From the NCBI GenBank assembly GCA_017163975.1, contig JAFFSR010000370.1:434001-498000 (forward strand): 64,000 nt of DNA, in the 5' to 3' direction. Shown here piece by piece: positions 45,629 to 56,799 of this stretch (position 1 is its first letter; each line of letters starts with the position of its first letter). Position numbers and translations under genes: made by a program. The notes below the pieces were generated by a model. It saw only the letters and a program-made list of their open reading frames with translations. It did no database searches and had not been told where the DNA came from. Source of the stretch: Anastatus disparis. Lineage: Eukaryota; Arthropoda; Insecta; Hymenoptera; Eupelmidae.

Positions 45629-45758
45629 CCTGCTCTTTGTACTTGGCAATTCTATCTTGTTGTTGAGCAGCTTCTTTCTCATATGTTATTTTTTCTTTAG
45701 TTAGTCTTTTAACAACTCCAGTTTTGATTTTCAAAATTCTTAAGCGAGCATCTGACAT
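45629..45758 (-). CDS. TBCA: Tubulin-specific chaperone A, first coding exon
   Basis: ATG at 45758; encodes MSDARLRILKIKTGVVKRLT, KEKITYEKEAAQQQDRIAKY and KEQ plus the first base of a Gly codon, the strongly conserved N-terminal helix of cofactor A (the KIKTGVVKRL-KEK-YEKEA pattern). The donor GTGAGATT follows at 45628, phase 1, matching the exon at 7935-8152. Reading through the donor gives only a short unrelated tail, so the splice is needed. The gene starts about 37.8 kb upstream of its stop. Confidence 0.94.
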
Positions 45759-46127
45759 ATTAAGTTACAAGTTTTTAATGTTATGCCTCTATTATATAAA
45801 AATGATATTTTTGTAAACATATATGCATATGATTTAAGAAGAAACAATTTCGATTAAGCTTAAAATATTAAATATTAATAATTTTATTTTGTTTTAATCC
45901 GTATAAATAAATTACGTTTTTAAAAGGATTGTTAATTTTATAGCTAGTTTCGTTCGTATGAATTTGTTAAAAAAAATCAATATTATACAAAAACTTTAAC
46001 TCATTTCTTATCAGATTTCGCACGCGGACAAAATACTATTCACTATTATACGATACCGCCACCATCCTGGCGGATTTACTTGGAAGCTGTCTGAGAGAAC
46101 CCAGGTCCCAGCTAATATAATATATCT
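45759..46127. other. TBCA 5' flank / promoter region
   Basis: Should hold the TBCA promoter. No clear TATA box next to the ATG. Bases 45901-46075 recur as a direct duplicate at 50598-50728. Confidence 0.45.
45901..46075. repeat. Direct duplicate, copy 1
   Basis: GTATAAATAAATTACG...TTAATTTTATAGCTAGTTT...CGCCACCATCCTGGC matches 50598-50728 with small differences. Confidence 0.85.
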
Positions 46128-46258
46128 GGGGCCTTATTCTTAAACTTTTTAAACGATAAACCGTATATTGTTGTCTTTGTCAAACACATTAGTATTGTAT
46201 TTCCTGTCCTTGTCAAAAAAACCATTTATCGAAAAAAAAAGTTTCAGAATAGAGCCCC
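46128..46258. mobile_element. 131-bp MITE
   Basis: GGGGCCTTATTCTTAAACTT and complement (AAGTTTCAGAATAGAGCCCC); central imperfect repeat TTGTCTTTGTCAAA / TGTCCTTGTCAAA. Confidence 0.75.
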
Positions 46259-46595
46259 TGTGGGACCCGTACTTGCCAGCCGTGCAGTGTTACCATAATT
46301 GGGTAACACACGGAAGAGAAACCGACAAGTAAGGTAAACCGCCAATGGGTGGAAGCCCGAAATGTCGTAATCTCGCAAGCGCAGGGAATTGGTCTCAGTT
46401 TGTATATAAGACCGACAAACTTCTCTCCCTCTCAAGGCGTCTGAGGCAGGGTCTGACTACAAAGCCTCACTGATGAGTTCCCGTAGTCGGACCTGGGACG
46501 AAACGCCGGAACAATAGATTCAGCTTGTTCCAACTTCTTACATTGCCATCATAGTGTAATTGTGGACGTGACCTAATGTCACCCCACTACATATC
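46259..46595. other. Gene-free, GC-richer spacer
   Basis: No conserved ORF; minus-strand ORF of 63 codons lacks features. Confidence 0.4.
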
Positions 46596-46919
46596 TATTC
46601 GGATGTCCAAGCAAAAGTGGCACCCCTAGCGATAGCTTAGCAAAGCTGTGAAACGTATAATAAGCAGACAGCACTCGGCAGACGTAGACAAGTAAACAAA
46701 AGGTTAATATTTTAGTTACCCTAAAAAAACTTAATTAGAATAAGAAATATTATTGAAAGTTTACTGTAATTAAAGCCATTTTGGTTTTTGTTAACTTTTA
46801 TTCAACATTTTTCAATTAAAATAGGTAAGTTTGAACTTGCCACCACATATCACCTGACCTTATTATACGTTTCAATCACAGTTGTGGCGCCGCCAAACGG
46901 GACTTGGACATCCGAATAT
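46596..46919. mobile_element. Inverted-repeat element, 324 bp
   Basis: TATTCGGATGTCCAAGC at the left and GACTTGGACATCCGAATA at the right; inner arms GAAACGTATAATAAG / CTTATTATACGTTTC also pair. Confidence 0.8.
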
Positions 46920-46973
46920 ATCTAAAACTACTCTTAGAAGGGTTCCAAATTTCACCACCTTATGGAATAAGCC

Positions 46974-47130
46974 TAAGGCTCGAATTTATAGTCCACACTT
47001 GGCACTCAGCACTCAGTTTACATGTATCAAACATCATTCTATCTTACTCTACTTCCATAAGAAAAACAAGGATAGAATAATGGTAAACTGAGTGCTGAGT
47101 GCCAAGTGTGGACTATAAATTCGAGCCTTA
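46974..47130. repeat. Palindrome P1 (157 bp)
   Basis: Arms TAAGGCTCGAATTTATAGTC...CAGTTTAC and exact complement, about 48 bp each; loop contains a second imperfect hairpin (TTCTATCTTACTCTAC / AAAACAAGGATAGAAT). Confidence 0.93.
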
Positions 47131-47282
47131 TAGTCGACACTCAGTTCTCAACCCTCAGATCTTAAAGTTTCATTGTTCCGTGTTCCCTCTAAACGTGTGT
47201 CTACGTTTATAGGGAACACGGAACAATGAAACTTTCAGATCTGAGAGTTGAGTTCTGAGTTCTAAGTGTTGAGTGTCGACTA
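47131..47282. repeat. Palindrome P2 (152 bp)
   Basis: Arms TAGTCGACACTCAGTTCTCA...GTTCCGTGTTCCCT and near-exact complement; abuts P1 with no spacer. Confidence 0.93.
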
Positions 47283-47351
47283 CCCACTCACCCAGAACGC
47301 AGAGCTTTGACACAATGACAGTATATCGAAAGCATGGGTGGCGCATGCATG

Positions 47352-47563
47352 AGGGCGATTCTTCATTTAACCCATACCCGTACCCGTACCCGTACCCGCA
47401 CGATTGTATAGGCGAGTACTTTATCTTCACTACTTTACCATCTATGATGAGTTTCTATCAACTATTGAACTCATCATAGATGGTAAAGTAGTGAAGATAA
47501 AGTACTCGCCTATACAATCGTGCGGGTACGGGTACGGGTACGGGTTAAATGAAGAATCGCCCT
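47352..47563. repeat. Palindrome P3 (212 bp) with (TACCCG)n
   Basis: Arms of ~100 bp from AGGGCGATTCTTCATTTAAC to CATCTATGATGAGTT, loop ~15 bp. Each arm carries TACCCG hexamers (four left, three right), the only length difference seen. Confidence 0.93.
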
Positions 47564-47789
47564 GATGTCCAGCTGCCCCAGCTTTTGACCGTCATATGCT
47601 GAGCACGTGAAAATTCATAAGTTACTCCGCACGACAAGCTTACAATGTGCCAGCATTATGCTGAATTCATATATTAACGATTGAATATCAGCACGGTTGC
47701 AAACACATTGGTAGTATAACTGCAGCACACGTGATTGCTCAGCGCGTGCTGCTATTGGGGACCCGCGTCCTGTGACAGCATAAAGTCAG
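47564..47789. other. Spacer between palindromes
   Basis: No ORF or repeat beyond the direct theme GCGTGCTGCTATTGGG, echoed at about 50370. Confidence 0.4.
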
Positions 47790-47923
47790 CATGCCTGTCT
47801 GACCACGGTCGTACATACAGGTCGCGAAACTGCGCTGGTGGGGGTGAGTCTCAACGATGCACGGTGCGGTGCGCTGCTATCGAATTGAGTACTCAGTACT
47901 CTGTTTTACCATACAAGTCTCAG

Positions 47924-48049
47924 AGGGGCTATTCAAGCAGTGATACATATGTATGTATCACGCTGTATGTATGCGCGCGCATACTTTTTATTCTCTTCCC
48001 CATACATATCGTCGCGATACATACATGTATCGCTACTTGAATAGCCCCT
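47924..48049. mobile_element. 126-bp hairpin inserted in the left arm
   Basis: AGGGGCTATTCAAGCAGTGA ... CTTGAATAGCCCCT, flanked by CAG (47921-47923, 48050-48052). The opposite arm lacks it, confirming the boundaries. Confidence 0.88.
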
Positions 48050-48410
48050 CAGTTACCGACGCTTGCGTTAGAGGTTGTTATAGGTATATTATTTTCTTAG
48101 AGTAATCAAATAATTAAAAATGCATAATAATTACAAATTTCAGATATAGTTTTACAGAGAAATAATTGTTTGATGAATTTATAAAATATTTTTCAATACA
48201 AAAATACTTAGTTACTTAATGTATATAATTTTTGGCCCCTGTTACAGTAAAATAATATTATATTTTGAAATTGTAAATAATATTCGAACCAATATGAATT
48301 ACTTTACAAATTCAATTATGAATAATTACATATATTTTAAATCTTAAATTTTATTTTAAATTATATAGGGTCAGATAAACATGTATGAGTTAATGTCTAA
48401 TATTTTCGTA

Positions 48411-48482
48411 TACCACGTTGGTCTAGTGGCTAGCGTGCGCGCTTTTAATTTTTGCTGCTCAGGTTCAAATCCCCGTGCAAAC
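48411..48482 (+). ncRNA. tRNA-like sequence (Pol III A and B boxes), left arm
   Basis: TGGTCTAGTGG fits the A box and GGTTCAAATCC the B box with tRNA spacing. The acceptor stem (ACCACGT with TGCAAAC) and T stem do not pair well, so it is not a working tRNA; a tRNA-derived SINE head or Pol III promoter is more likely. Confidence 0.6.
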
Positions 48483-49217
48483 AATTTTTTTTTAACGAGT
48501 TACTAAAATTTAAAAAATTTTTTTAAAGTATGTACATTTTATTTTCTTATGCAAAAATTCCTTTTGTGTAACATTTTTTATTTTTCTGTAGCTAATTTTT
48601 TTTTAATATTTTTAAATTATTCATAATCAAAAAAATTGAATGAATCAATAATGAATAATCAATGAATTTAATGAAGTTATTAAATTTATTAAATGAATAA
48701 TAAAGAATCATTCTTTCTAATTAAATTATAAGTAAATTATATAAAAAAAATAATTTATTAAGAAAAAATTTATTAAGAAAATTATATATTCTGTTTAAAA
48801 ATATATTTAGTTTTGTATACAAAAATATATTATTTGAAAAAAAAGTACTAATTAATTTTTTTATAAAAATTCATTTGAATAAGAAATTAAATTTCCATAT
48901 ACAAGAAAATTAATTTTAAAAGTCATAATTGATTCTTTGTTTTTAATAACTTACTATTAATTGATTATTTACTGTAAATGTATTTTAAATTTATTAACAT
49001 TGAAAGTAACAAAATTGATATGAAAAAAAAAAAAAATTACAATTTAATAATATAAATTATCTCACTAATGGATTGTAACTAATATATGCGTAAACACATT
49101 TTTGTATTTGTTTTTTTTATAATTTTTCAGAATACATTTTAAAAAAATACATTTGAAAAATTCAGAATACATTTTTACTAAAAAAATTTTTAAACAAGTA
49201 AATCGTTAAAAAAAATT
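48483..49217. other. AT-rich centre of the palindromic composite
   Basis: No ORF, no paired arms in the centre. Confidence 0.5.
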
Positions 49218-49289
49218 GTTTGCATGGGGATTTGAACCTGAGCAGCAAAAATCAAAAGCGCGCACGCTAGCCACTAGACCAACGTGGTA
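49218..49289 (-). ncRNA. tRNA-like sequence, right arm (inverted copy)
   Basis: Minus-strand copy with the same A box (TGGTCTAGTGG) and B box (GGTTCAAATCC). Differences from the left copy include CCCCATGC versus CCCCGTGC. Confidence 0.6.
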
Positions 49290-49770
49290 TACGAAAATAT
49301 TAGACATAAACTCATACATGCTTATCTGTCCCTATATAATTTAAAATAAAGTTTAAGATTTAACATTTATGTAATTATTCGTAATTACACTTAAGAAGAT
49401 AATTCATAATTTTGCGAATATGTGAATATATCGATATAATAGAATAGGTAACAAATATATATAATATTATATACATTAATTAGCTAAATATTTTTTGTAT
49501 TAAGAAAGTAATTTTTTAAAATTCATCAAATAATTACTTTTCTGTAATTCTATGTTGTTACAGATTTGTAAAAATTACATTCTCAATTATTTTATTACTT
49601 TAAGAAAGCATCAATATAACAACGTAAGCGTCGGTAATTGATGCTTATATGATAAAACAGTCGAGTTCTTAATCCGATAGCGGTGCATCGCGCATCATGT
49701 GGTTTACTTTGAAAGTAAACTTTTGGACGTTAAGGGCCTCACCCCCACCACCACAGTTTCGCGACCTGTA

Positions 49771-50325
49771 CCCTATTAAAAAAAAACACGTGTTTGTTGC
49801 ACGTGAAAAAAACACGTGTAAAATACACGTATTTTTTACATGTAAAATTTGCGTGTTTTTTCACGCATATTTTTCACGTGTTTTTTTCACGTGTATTTTT
49901 CAGGTGTATTTTTCACATATTGTTTTATAGCTTTTCGAAGAGCTTCTACTGTCCGGCCTCTTATATCTGCGTCTCCCAAATTTGTGTAAGGGATGACAAA
50001 ACTTAGAAAAACGCCACCTAGCGATTCAAAGTCAAACTTGACTAGTTTGACTTTAAGTCGCTAGGTGGCGTTTTTCTAAGTTTTGTCATCCCTTACACAA
50101 ATTTGGAAGACGCAGATATAAGAGGCCGGACAGTAGAAGCTCTTCGAAAAGCTATAAAACAATATGTGAAAAATACACCTGAAAAATACACGTGAAAAAA
50201 ACACGTGAAAAATATGCGTGAAAAAACACGCAAATTTTACATGTAAAAAACACGTTTAAAAAATACGTGTATTTTACACGTGTTTTTTTCACGTGCAACA
50301 AACACGTGTTTTTTTTTTAATAGGG
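49771..50325. mobile_element. Foldback element, CCCTATT family (copy 2, ACACGTG stem)
   Basis: CCCTATTAAAAAAAAACACG ... TTTAATAGGG, flanked by TA on both sides (49769-49770, 50326-50327). Stems are built of ACACGTG/CACGTGTTTTT words, centre is AAAACGCCACCTAGCGA with its mate. The opposite palindrome arm shows the empty site with one TA (47816-47817). Confidence 0.93.
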
Positions 50326-50355
50326 TATCTACGACCGTGTGTCTGACACGCAAAC

Positions 50356-52224
50356 GCTCTCTGTGTTCGGCACGCGCTGCTATTTGGGTCGTCATGATAA
50401 GAATAACGACGTTGTTCCTTATATCTGTTCTTATAACTATTCCTATTTCTGTTTTTTTAGCGTGTAATGGGCTTAACTTATTTTTCAGTTCTAAAGTATT
50501 CTATCTTTGTTTTTAATTCTTACAGAAGTAGAGTAAGAAAAACAAGGATAGGATACTTGAGAACTAAGGAATGAGTAACGACTATAAATTAATTACGTAT
50601 AAATAAATTACGCTTTTAAGAGGATTGTTAATTTTATAGCTAGTTTTGTTCGTATGAATTTGTAAAAAAAATCAATATTATTCAAAAACTACAACTCGAT
50701 TATACGATAACGCCACGATCCTGGCAGTTATAAATTTCAGTCTACAGCTTTCCGAATAGACAAAGCCTCATAGAAACCAGCCAATCAGCGCTATTCCGAA
50801 CTTTCTATTCCAAAATTTTTTTGCTCCTCACATGGGCGTCATAGATACCCTCAGGGGCCGCATCCTTTAACTTATTTACATGTGAAATAAGCTGTATCGA
50901 TCAATTAGAAAGGTCCTTCAGAGCTATTTCACGTGTTCTCACGCGAGACAAAATTAGAGAATACGGCCCTTGACTGAAATGGAATGAGGTTCCGCGCGCG
51001 AACCTCGAGTCGGACGGATCGGTACCGGCTCTGTCTTTTTTCTCTTTTCTATCCCATTTCTTCCTTTTTCGCTGTTTGGTTCGGGATTGGCGGTCGGGAT
51101 CCGCTTGCCATGTAAATTCTCGAGGTTTCTTTCTCTTTTTCAATTTTCATATTTCTTCTTCTCATTTTTGCTATGGGATGCATAGCTTTTCTTGTTTTTC
51201 ATTTCTCTTATTTTGATCCCTTCTGTTGCCTACATACGCACAGAGTTGAGGAGAAGTTTATCTTTTTCTTTTTTCAAATTTCCTTATCTCTTTTTCTTAT
51301 TTATGCTATAAGACAATTACGATAGCTTTCCTCGTTTTTCAGCTATTTTTATTTGGATCTCTTCCGTTACCTATGTGCGGGCAACGTTGGGGAGAAGTTT
51401 ATCAGAGTAGTATGTTATGTCGACGTATCTTTTATTTCAAAATTTATTATTCCAAAAATATGCCGTTATTGATCAATTAACTAATTTACCTTAGCAAGCA
51501 TATTGTAAAATTAAGTCATTTGTTAAGAAACAAAGTGCAATGCGATTTTCAGAATCAACAAAATAAGAACAATTACGAAGACTATATGAACCAGATTTAC
51601 CACGTTAACCTTATCATTCAATAAGAGTCAAAATGCATAATAAGCATTGCTCCATCGATTGACATCAATTCAAAAGTCAAATTATAAAACAATCATTCTC
51701 AAACAAGGCAGTGATCATCAGTATAAAAAGACTGATCAAATCAAGATTAACGCGCACTTTAAAATAGGAACTATTTCAAAGCACTTTATCAAAGAACTTC
51801 TACAAGTACATCAAAAGATACAATTATCACAACTCTATTTCTTCCGCTTTAAAATTATACAATTATAATCGCGAAATATATTAAATCGCACTATATTCAG
51901 TTTATTATAAAGGTAACAAATAAAATCTCTGTGATTAAAATATTAAATCAAGTGTACTTATTTACTGTCTGCCTATATCTACTTAGCTGAATCAAGGTAA
52001 GATTCTTACAATTATATTTAAATTTTTTTAAAAATTCAAGTAATCGTGACAACGAATCAAATCAATTAAAATTGGAGTCTTTCTACCACTAGACTAACAT
52101 TTGTTAAAGCGTTTTAAAATCAATGACTAACTTTATTCTTTTATTTAATGTTATAATAAAACATATTTTCCTCATAACAACAACATAATTAATTATTAAT
52201 TCTGTTCTGATGTAAAGTCAGGAC
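50356..52224. other. Gene-free region
   Basis: Contains an imperfect hairpin (AGTTCTAAAGTATTCTATCT / AGGATAGGATACTTGAGAACT, 50488-50571), the direct duplicate 50598-50728, and CT-rich sequence 51020-51350. No conserved ORF. Confidence 0.45.
50598..50728. repeat. Direct duplicate, copy 2
   Basis: Second copy of the TBCA-upstream block at 45901-46075, same orientation, 4.7 kb away, slightly shorter. Confidence 0.85.
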
Positions 52225-52635
52225 TTAACGGGATGTCGGAGCTGCAGCAATCGAGTTTTGCTTTTTTTATTTTATCGATATCTTTTTAAATTCTTAAATT
52301 AAACAAATATAATGACTTGTCCGCACTAAAGTTATATTAGTACAATAATTTTTGTTAAAATAAAAAATCATTTGGACTTGTTATTTTTTTATGAGCTTGG
52401 ATTGGAAATTAGATATCAAACTCGACAAACCTAACCTTAAAATACGATATATTGAAAGTTTTTATTATAACTTTGTATGTATAATATTTTGGTGGTTTTC
52501 TTGAGTTGTCCGCACTAGAGTTTAATCTTACAAATTTTTTCTTTATAGCAAAAAAACTCAATTAAACGCATCGTTTATTCATAAGTTAAGATTGGAAATA
52601 TTATTAGAAGGCGGACAGCTTCGTCATGCTCTTAA
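52225..52635. mobile_element. TTAA element, family 5
   Basis: TTAACGGGATGTCGGAGCTG ... AGCTTCGTCATGCTCTTAA, TTAA at both ends. Interior has two GTTGTCCGCACTAGAG-like blocks (52318, 52507). A partial inverted relative is at about 57690-57910. Confidence 0.75.
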
Positions 52636-52850
52636 CAAGTATTTAGTGTTACATTGTAAATCTATTATCTGCGTATTCGAACGACGGCTATAATATTGTT
52701 ACTCATATATTTTTTGGAATGGAGTTTAACGCATACAGGAGCTATATTGTTTATCATGGAGTGATAAAATCATCGAGAAACGAACAGTGTCAGCGATATT
52801 ATCTTACATATGACCTGGAAAGGGTTTTTAAAATACTCATCCATACACAA

Positions 52851-55270
52851 CCCTGTTGAAAATAATTAGGTAACTTTATCATGTAACAAAATCACATACC
52901 TTGTCATGTGACAAAGCGTCCCAATATATCACATGATTATGCTATATGATTTTATTATGTGAAAAAGTTATGAAATAAAAACACATAAGATCTTATGTGA
53001 TTTTATTCGAGAATGAAGTAACTAGCTAAATATATAGTATTTTCATAGAAAGCAAAAATAATAGAAACGAATAATAGTTACAAATTCTGGTTAAAAATAT
53101 TGATATATTTATATGTATTGTAGCTATATTCATGTATACTTTACTTATATGATTGTACATTTACAAAAGAATTCAATTACAAAAGTTCAAATTAAAAATT
53201 TAAGAATTATAAAAATTTATATAAGTATATAAAAGTTCTGAAATAAAATATATTTCTTAATTTTGTTTTTTTTTCTTTAATATCTACAATATAAAATATT
53301 TAAGGTTCTAATATGAAACTAATCGAAAAAATAATCATCAGGTGTATGTTTGTAAAGAAGATAAAATAATTTAATTCGTAGACCTCATTGTAAAGTATAT
53401 AATAATGTATCATTGTATGTCTTATAATATATATAATCTTTACATTGAGGTGGATCATCCATCTAAGACCGTATCATGTTTTGGGTGCCTTGTTGGTATT
53501 TGTATTATTGCAAATTTTTATAAATTAATACACTCTATATGTCTCAATTATAACTATTAATATTTTGAAAACTAAAATCATTGCATAAGTAAAGGCGTGG
53601 AAAATTTTTTTTTCTTGAAAAGCCCCTTGTGATTATTTACTTATATACGGCACTATGCGCATGCGCAGTATATACCAGCTGATTTACTCGATTCTACGTT
53701 ATTCTCATATTTTAAACTTTTACACTTAATTTCTCTTTATTTACATCGTTTACTCCGTTTATCCTCGATCATATTATAATCGTTATTAAATCGTCTGTCT
53801 TACATACTTTTTTTATAAAAAAAACTTGAAAGTAACAAAAAAGTGATAATCAACTTTATGCATAAATCATAATTTTTTCCATTTACGCGTGTGTATAATA
53901 TCTTTTTTCAGACATTGATTACTTGAGATTTTGATGGTTTACCTTATGTTTTTATTATACCAATGAAAAGATGGATATTTCAAGATTATCATAGTAAAGT
54001 TTCGTAAAAAAACTTTTAGGCTTACAAAATATCATTGGGAATGGATAATCCACCTTAATTATTAACTATAATATAAACAAAATGCATTAATTTTTAACTG
54101 AATAAAAAATATAGAAATGTTAAAAATAGTTGAACATTCATCAACAATGTTATTATTTAAAAATAGCGTTACACTAATTTCAATGAAGATAATGAGGAAA
54201 TACCGCTGTCAAGTTTAGTTGATCATACAGGTAAAATATAAATAAATCGAGCTGGAATACGTATTAATATGCCTATTTACTATATTTTTATACCACATTT
54301 TCATTTATTATTCGTAATTCTATTTTGGGTATTTTATAAAAGGTTCATAAAAATTTCACTAGTTACCTGATTCTGATTTGTGATTTTATTACATAACTTC
54401 GTCACTAGATTCATGTTACAAAATTACGTAGCAAAATCACATGAAATCTTTATAAAATTAAGTTGCATATACATCTACGAAACAAGTATATATAAATATA
54501 TAATTATAATCGTTTCTACTTTAAAATATATCAAATATAAAAAAAAAAAAATTGATAAACAGTCTACATAACATGGAAGCTATATTATTATCTGCATTCC
54601 TCACGTAAATGCACTTAATGATATAAGTAACGTATACATAAATATAGCTGGATATATTTTTAGGTATTATTCGTAACTCTATTTTTAATATTTTATAGGT
54701 CCATACAAATATAATTAGTTACCTGATTTTTTATGTGATTTTATTACATAACTTTGTCACATAATAGAATCATATAACAAAATCACATAACAAAATCACA
54801 TTAAATTCTTATAAAATAAAGTTTCATGTACATCTGGGAAACAAGTGAATAAGTATAGAATTGTAACTGTTTCTACTATGAAACATAAATAATATTTAAA
54901 AAAACTAGATAAACAGCCCACATGACATGGAAGCTATTATTATCTGCATTTCTTTCGTAAATGTACAATCATATAAGTAAAGTATACATGAATATAGCTA
55001 CAATACATTTAAATATATCAATATTTTTAACCAGTATTTGTAACTATTATTTGTTTCTATTATTTTTGCTTTCTATGAAAATACTATATATTTAGCTAGT
55101 TACTTCATTCTCGAATAAAATCACATAAGATCTTATGTGTTTTTATTTCATAACTTTGTCACATAACAAAATTATATAACATAATCATGTGATATATTGG
55201 GACGCTTTGTCACATGACAAGGTATGTGATTTTGTTACATGATAAAGTTACCTAATTATTTTCAACAGGG
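52851..55270. mobile_element. 2.4-kb foldback element, CCCTGTTGAAAA family (copy 3)
   Basis: CCCTGTTGAAAATAATTAGG ... and complement, flanked by AA (52849-52850 and 55271-55272). Arms of ~330 bp match closely (GTGACAAAGCGTCCCAATAT, ACACATAAGATCTTATGTG); inside, ATGTGATTTTATTACATAAC blocks recur at 54377 and 54735. No ORF of note. Confidence 0.85.
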
Positions 55271-55272
55271 AA

Positions 55273-55796
55273 GGAAGCTGCGATCAGTATTCAAACTCAT
55301 TATAATCATCATAATGTTTTTAAGATATTTTCATGTGTTGGATGAGCAGAAAAAACGTCAAGTCGACCGACCTGTACGCAAATGGCAGAAGAAATGAGCA
55401 TCTCAAGATGGATGCTTTTCCTTCTTCATGCGACACGCTATACGCGTCACTTTATACTCTTGCCTTTTCCGTCTACTTGACTGCTAGAGTCAGGTTATGC
55501 GTAACTAGGCACGTTGGTTAAGCTTTACTGTATATTAATGGTTTCGTGATGTGCTGTGCATGCGGGTATAGTTAGTGGCTTGGGGTTGAATTTAACTTGA
55601 CTGGCGTTGTCTCTCTCTTAACCGTGCGCGAATTTAAGGTCTTCCTTCTGCCGCATATATTATCGTATTATAAAAGCGAGGTTTAAGAAACAGGAAAATT
55701 TTGCCATGTTACAAAGAAATAAAGATATGTAAGGAGACTAGGGGCAACAAATATTTTTTTTTATTAGAATTATATTTTTTCAACTGAGCAAGTAAT
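55273..55796. other. Spacer, nothing recognised
   Basis: GC-richer stretch without a conserved ORF; a 62-codon ORF at 55333 has no features. Confidence 0.4.
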
Positions 55797-55927
55797 ATAT
55801 ACACTCAACGGACATTAATTCGTGTGGAACGTTTTTGAAATCCTCCAATGAGAATAACCGATACAACAGTATTATCCAATAGCATTGTACAATTTTAAAA
55901 TGTTCCACACGAATTAATGTCCGTCGA

Positions 55928-55936
<9 letters not shown>
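55797..55936. mobile_element. 140-bp hairpin element
   Basis: ACGGACATTAATTCGTGTGG AAC and its complement at the right; abuts the following (TA)n. Confidence 0.8.

Positions 55937-55977
<41 letters not shown>
55937..55977. repeat. (TA)n microsatellite
   Basis: About 20 TA repeats; mirrored by a similar tract at 58846-58893 on the far side of the next element. Confidence 0.95.
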
Positions 55978-55979
<2 letters not shown>

Positions 55980-56799
55980 GACATTTCACGCCAACTGATA
56001 AGCAAAAAAATAAAAATCGTTGAAACTCAAAGAATTTATTCTTTTTGTTACCCAAAATATGTAAAAAAATTTTCAAGGATCTAGATTGAAAGGATCAAGA
56101 GTTATAGGACCTGGAAATTTGAAAATTTTTCAAAATTTTTAGAAAAGTTCCAACTTTATCATTTTTTTTCTGAAAATCCTGATGTTTTAGAGAAAAATGC
56201 ATAATAACACTTCTTGTTGGAAATGAAGAAGAGAGTTAACAGGATTTTTTACAGACCTGAATCTCGCAGTTTTCTGATTGACTCTTATATGTAAAACATG
56301 GTTATTGAAATTATTTAATGTTTGTCACTGCCAAAATTGGCTTTCGGAGGCTTATTTTTTTCTATTTTTTATTAACTTTAAAATAAATTTTGGTTCGTGT
56401 AAGCAAAAGTCACCAATAAGGAGTTATCACAGTTTTAAATATACATTTTCATGTAAAATTTATTTTTCTTATTGAAAATAGCCTGTCACATACTAAACAT
56501 GATCATCTGGTTTTAATACTCATAAACTATTAAAATAAGTTTAAAAATCATTTAGTTAAATGTCATTTATCAATTATAAGCCCAATTATTAATTAAACAA
56601 TACTCGTTATTATTATAATTACAATTAATTTCAGAGGAAAATAAGAGTTATCCCAAAATTAAATAATTATTTTTCAATAAGAATTTACTTCTTTCAAAGA
56701 ATTGATTCATCAATAAAAAAGAATAATTAAATAATCACTATTTTCCTTGCCTTAACTTTCTATAAAAAGTATCAGTAAAATGGAAAATGATGATATCAT

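Larger units (their letters stand above)
47790..50355. mobile_element. 2.5-kb palindromic composite
   Basis: Left GACCACGGTCGTAC...CAGGTCGCGAAACTG mirrors right CAGTTTCGCGACCTG...ACGACCGTG. Inward, TTACCGACGCTTGCGTT (48053) mirrors AACGTAAGCGTCGGTAA (49637), and the arms continue to about 48540 / 49200. Two younger insertions break the symmetry: 47924-48049 (left arm) and 49771-50325 (right arm). A tRNA-like sequence is in each arm. No ORF. Confidence 0.85.

Noticed and set aside
46244..46435. 63-codon minus-strand ORF upstream of TBCA
   Set aside because: No conserved motif; it starts within the end of a small MITE.
48411..48482. Functional tRNA gene
   Set aside because: A and B boxes fit, but the acceptor and T stems do not pair, and the sequence lies in palindrome arms; called tRNA-like only.
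56278..56475. 65-codon ORF, also present at 58346-58543
   Set aside because: It is the same inverted-arm sequence read on opposite strands; hydrophobic composition comes from AT-rich sequence and no domain is visible.
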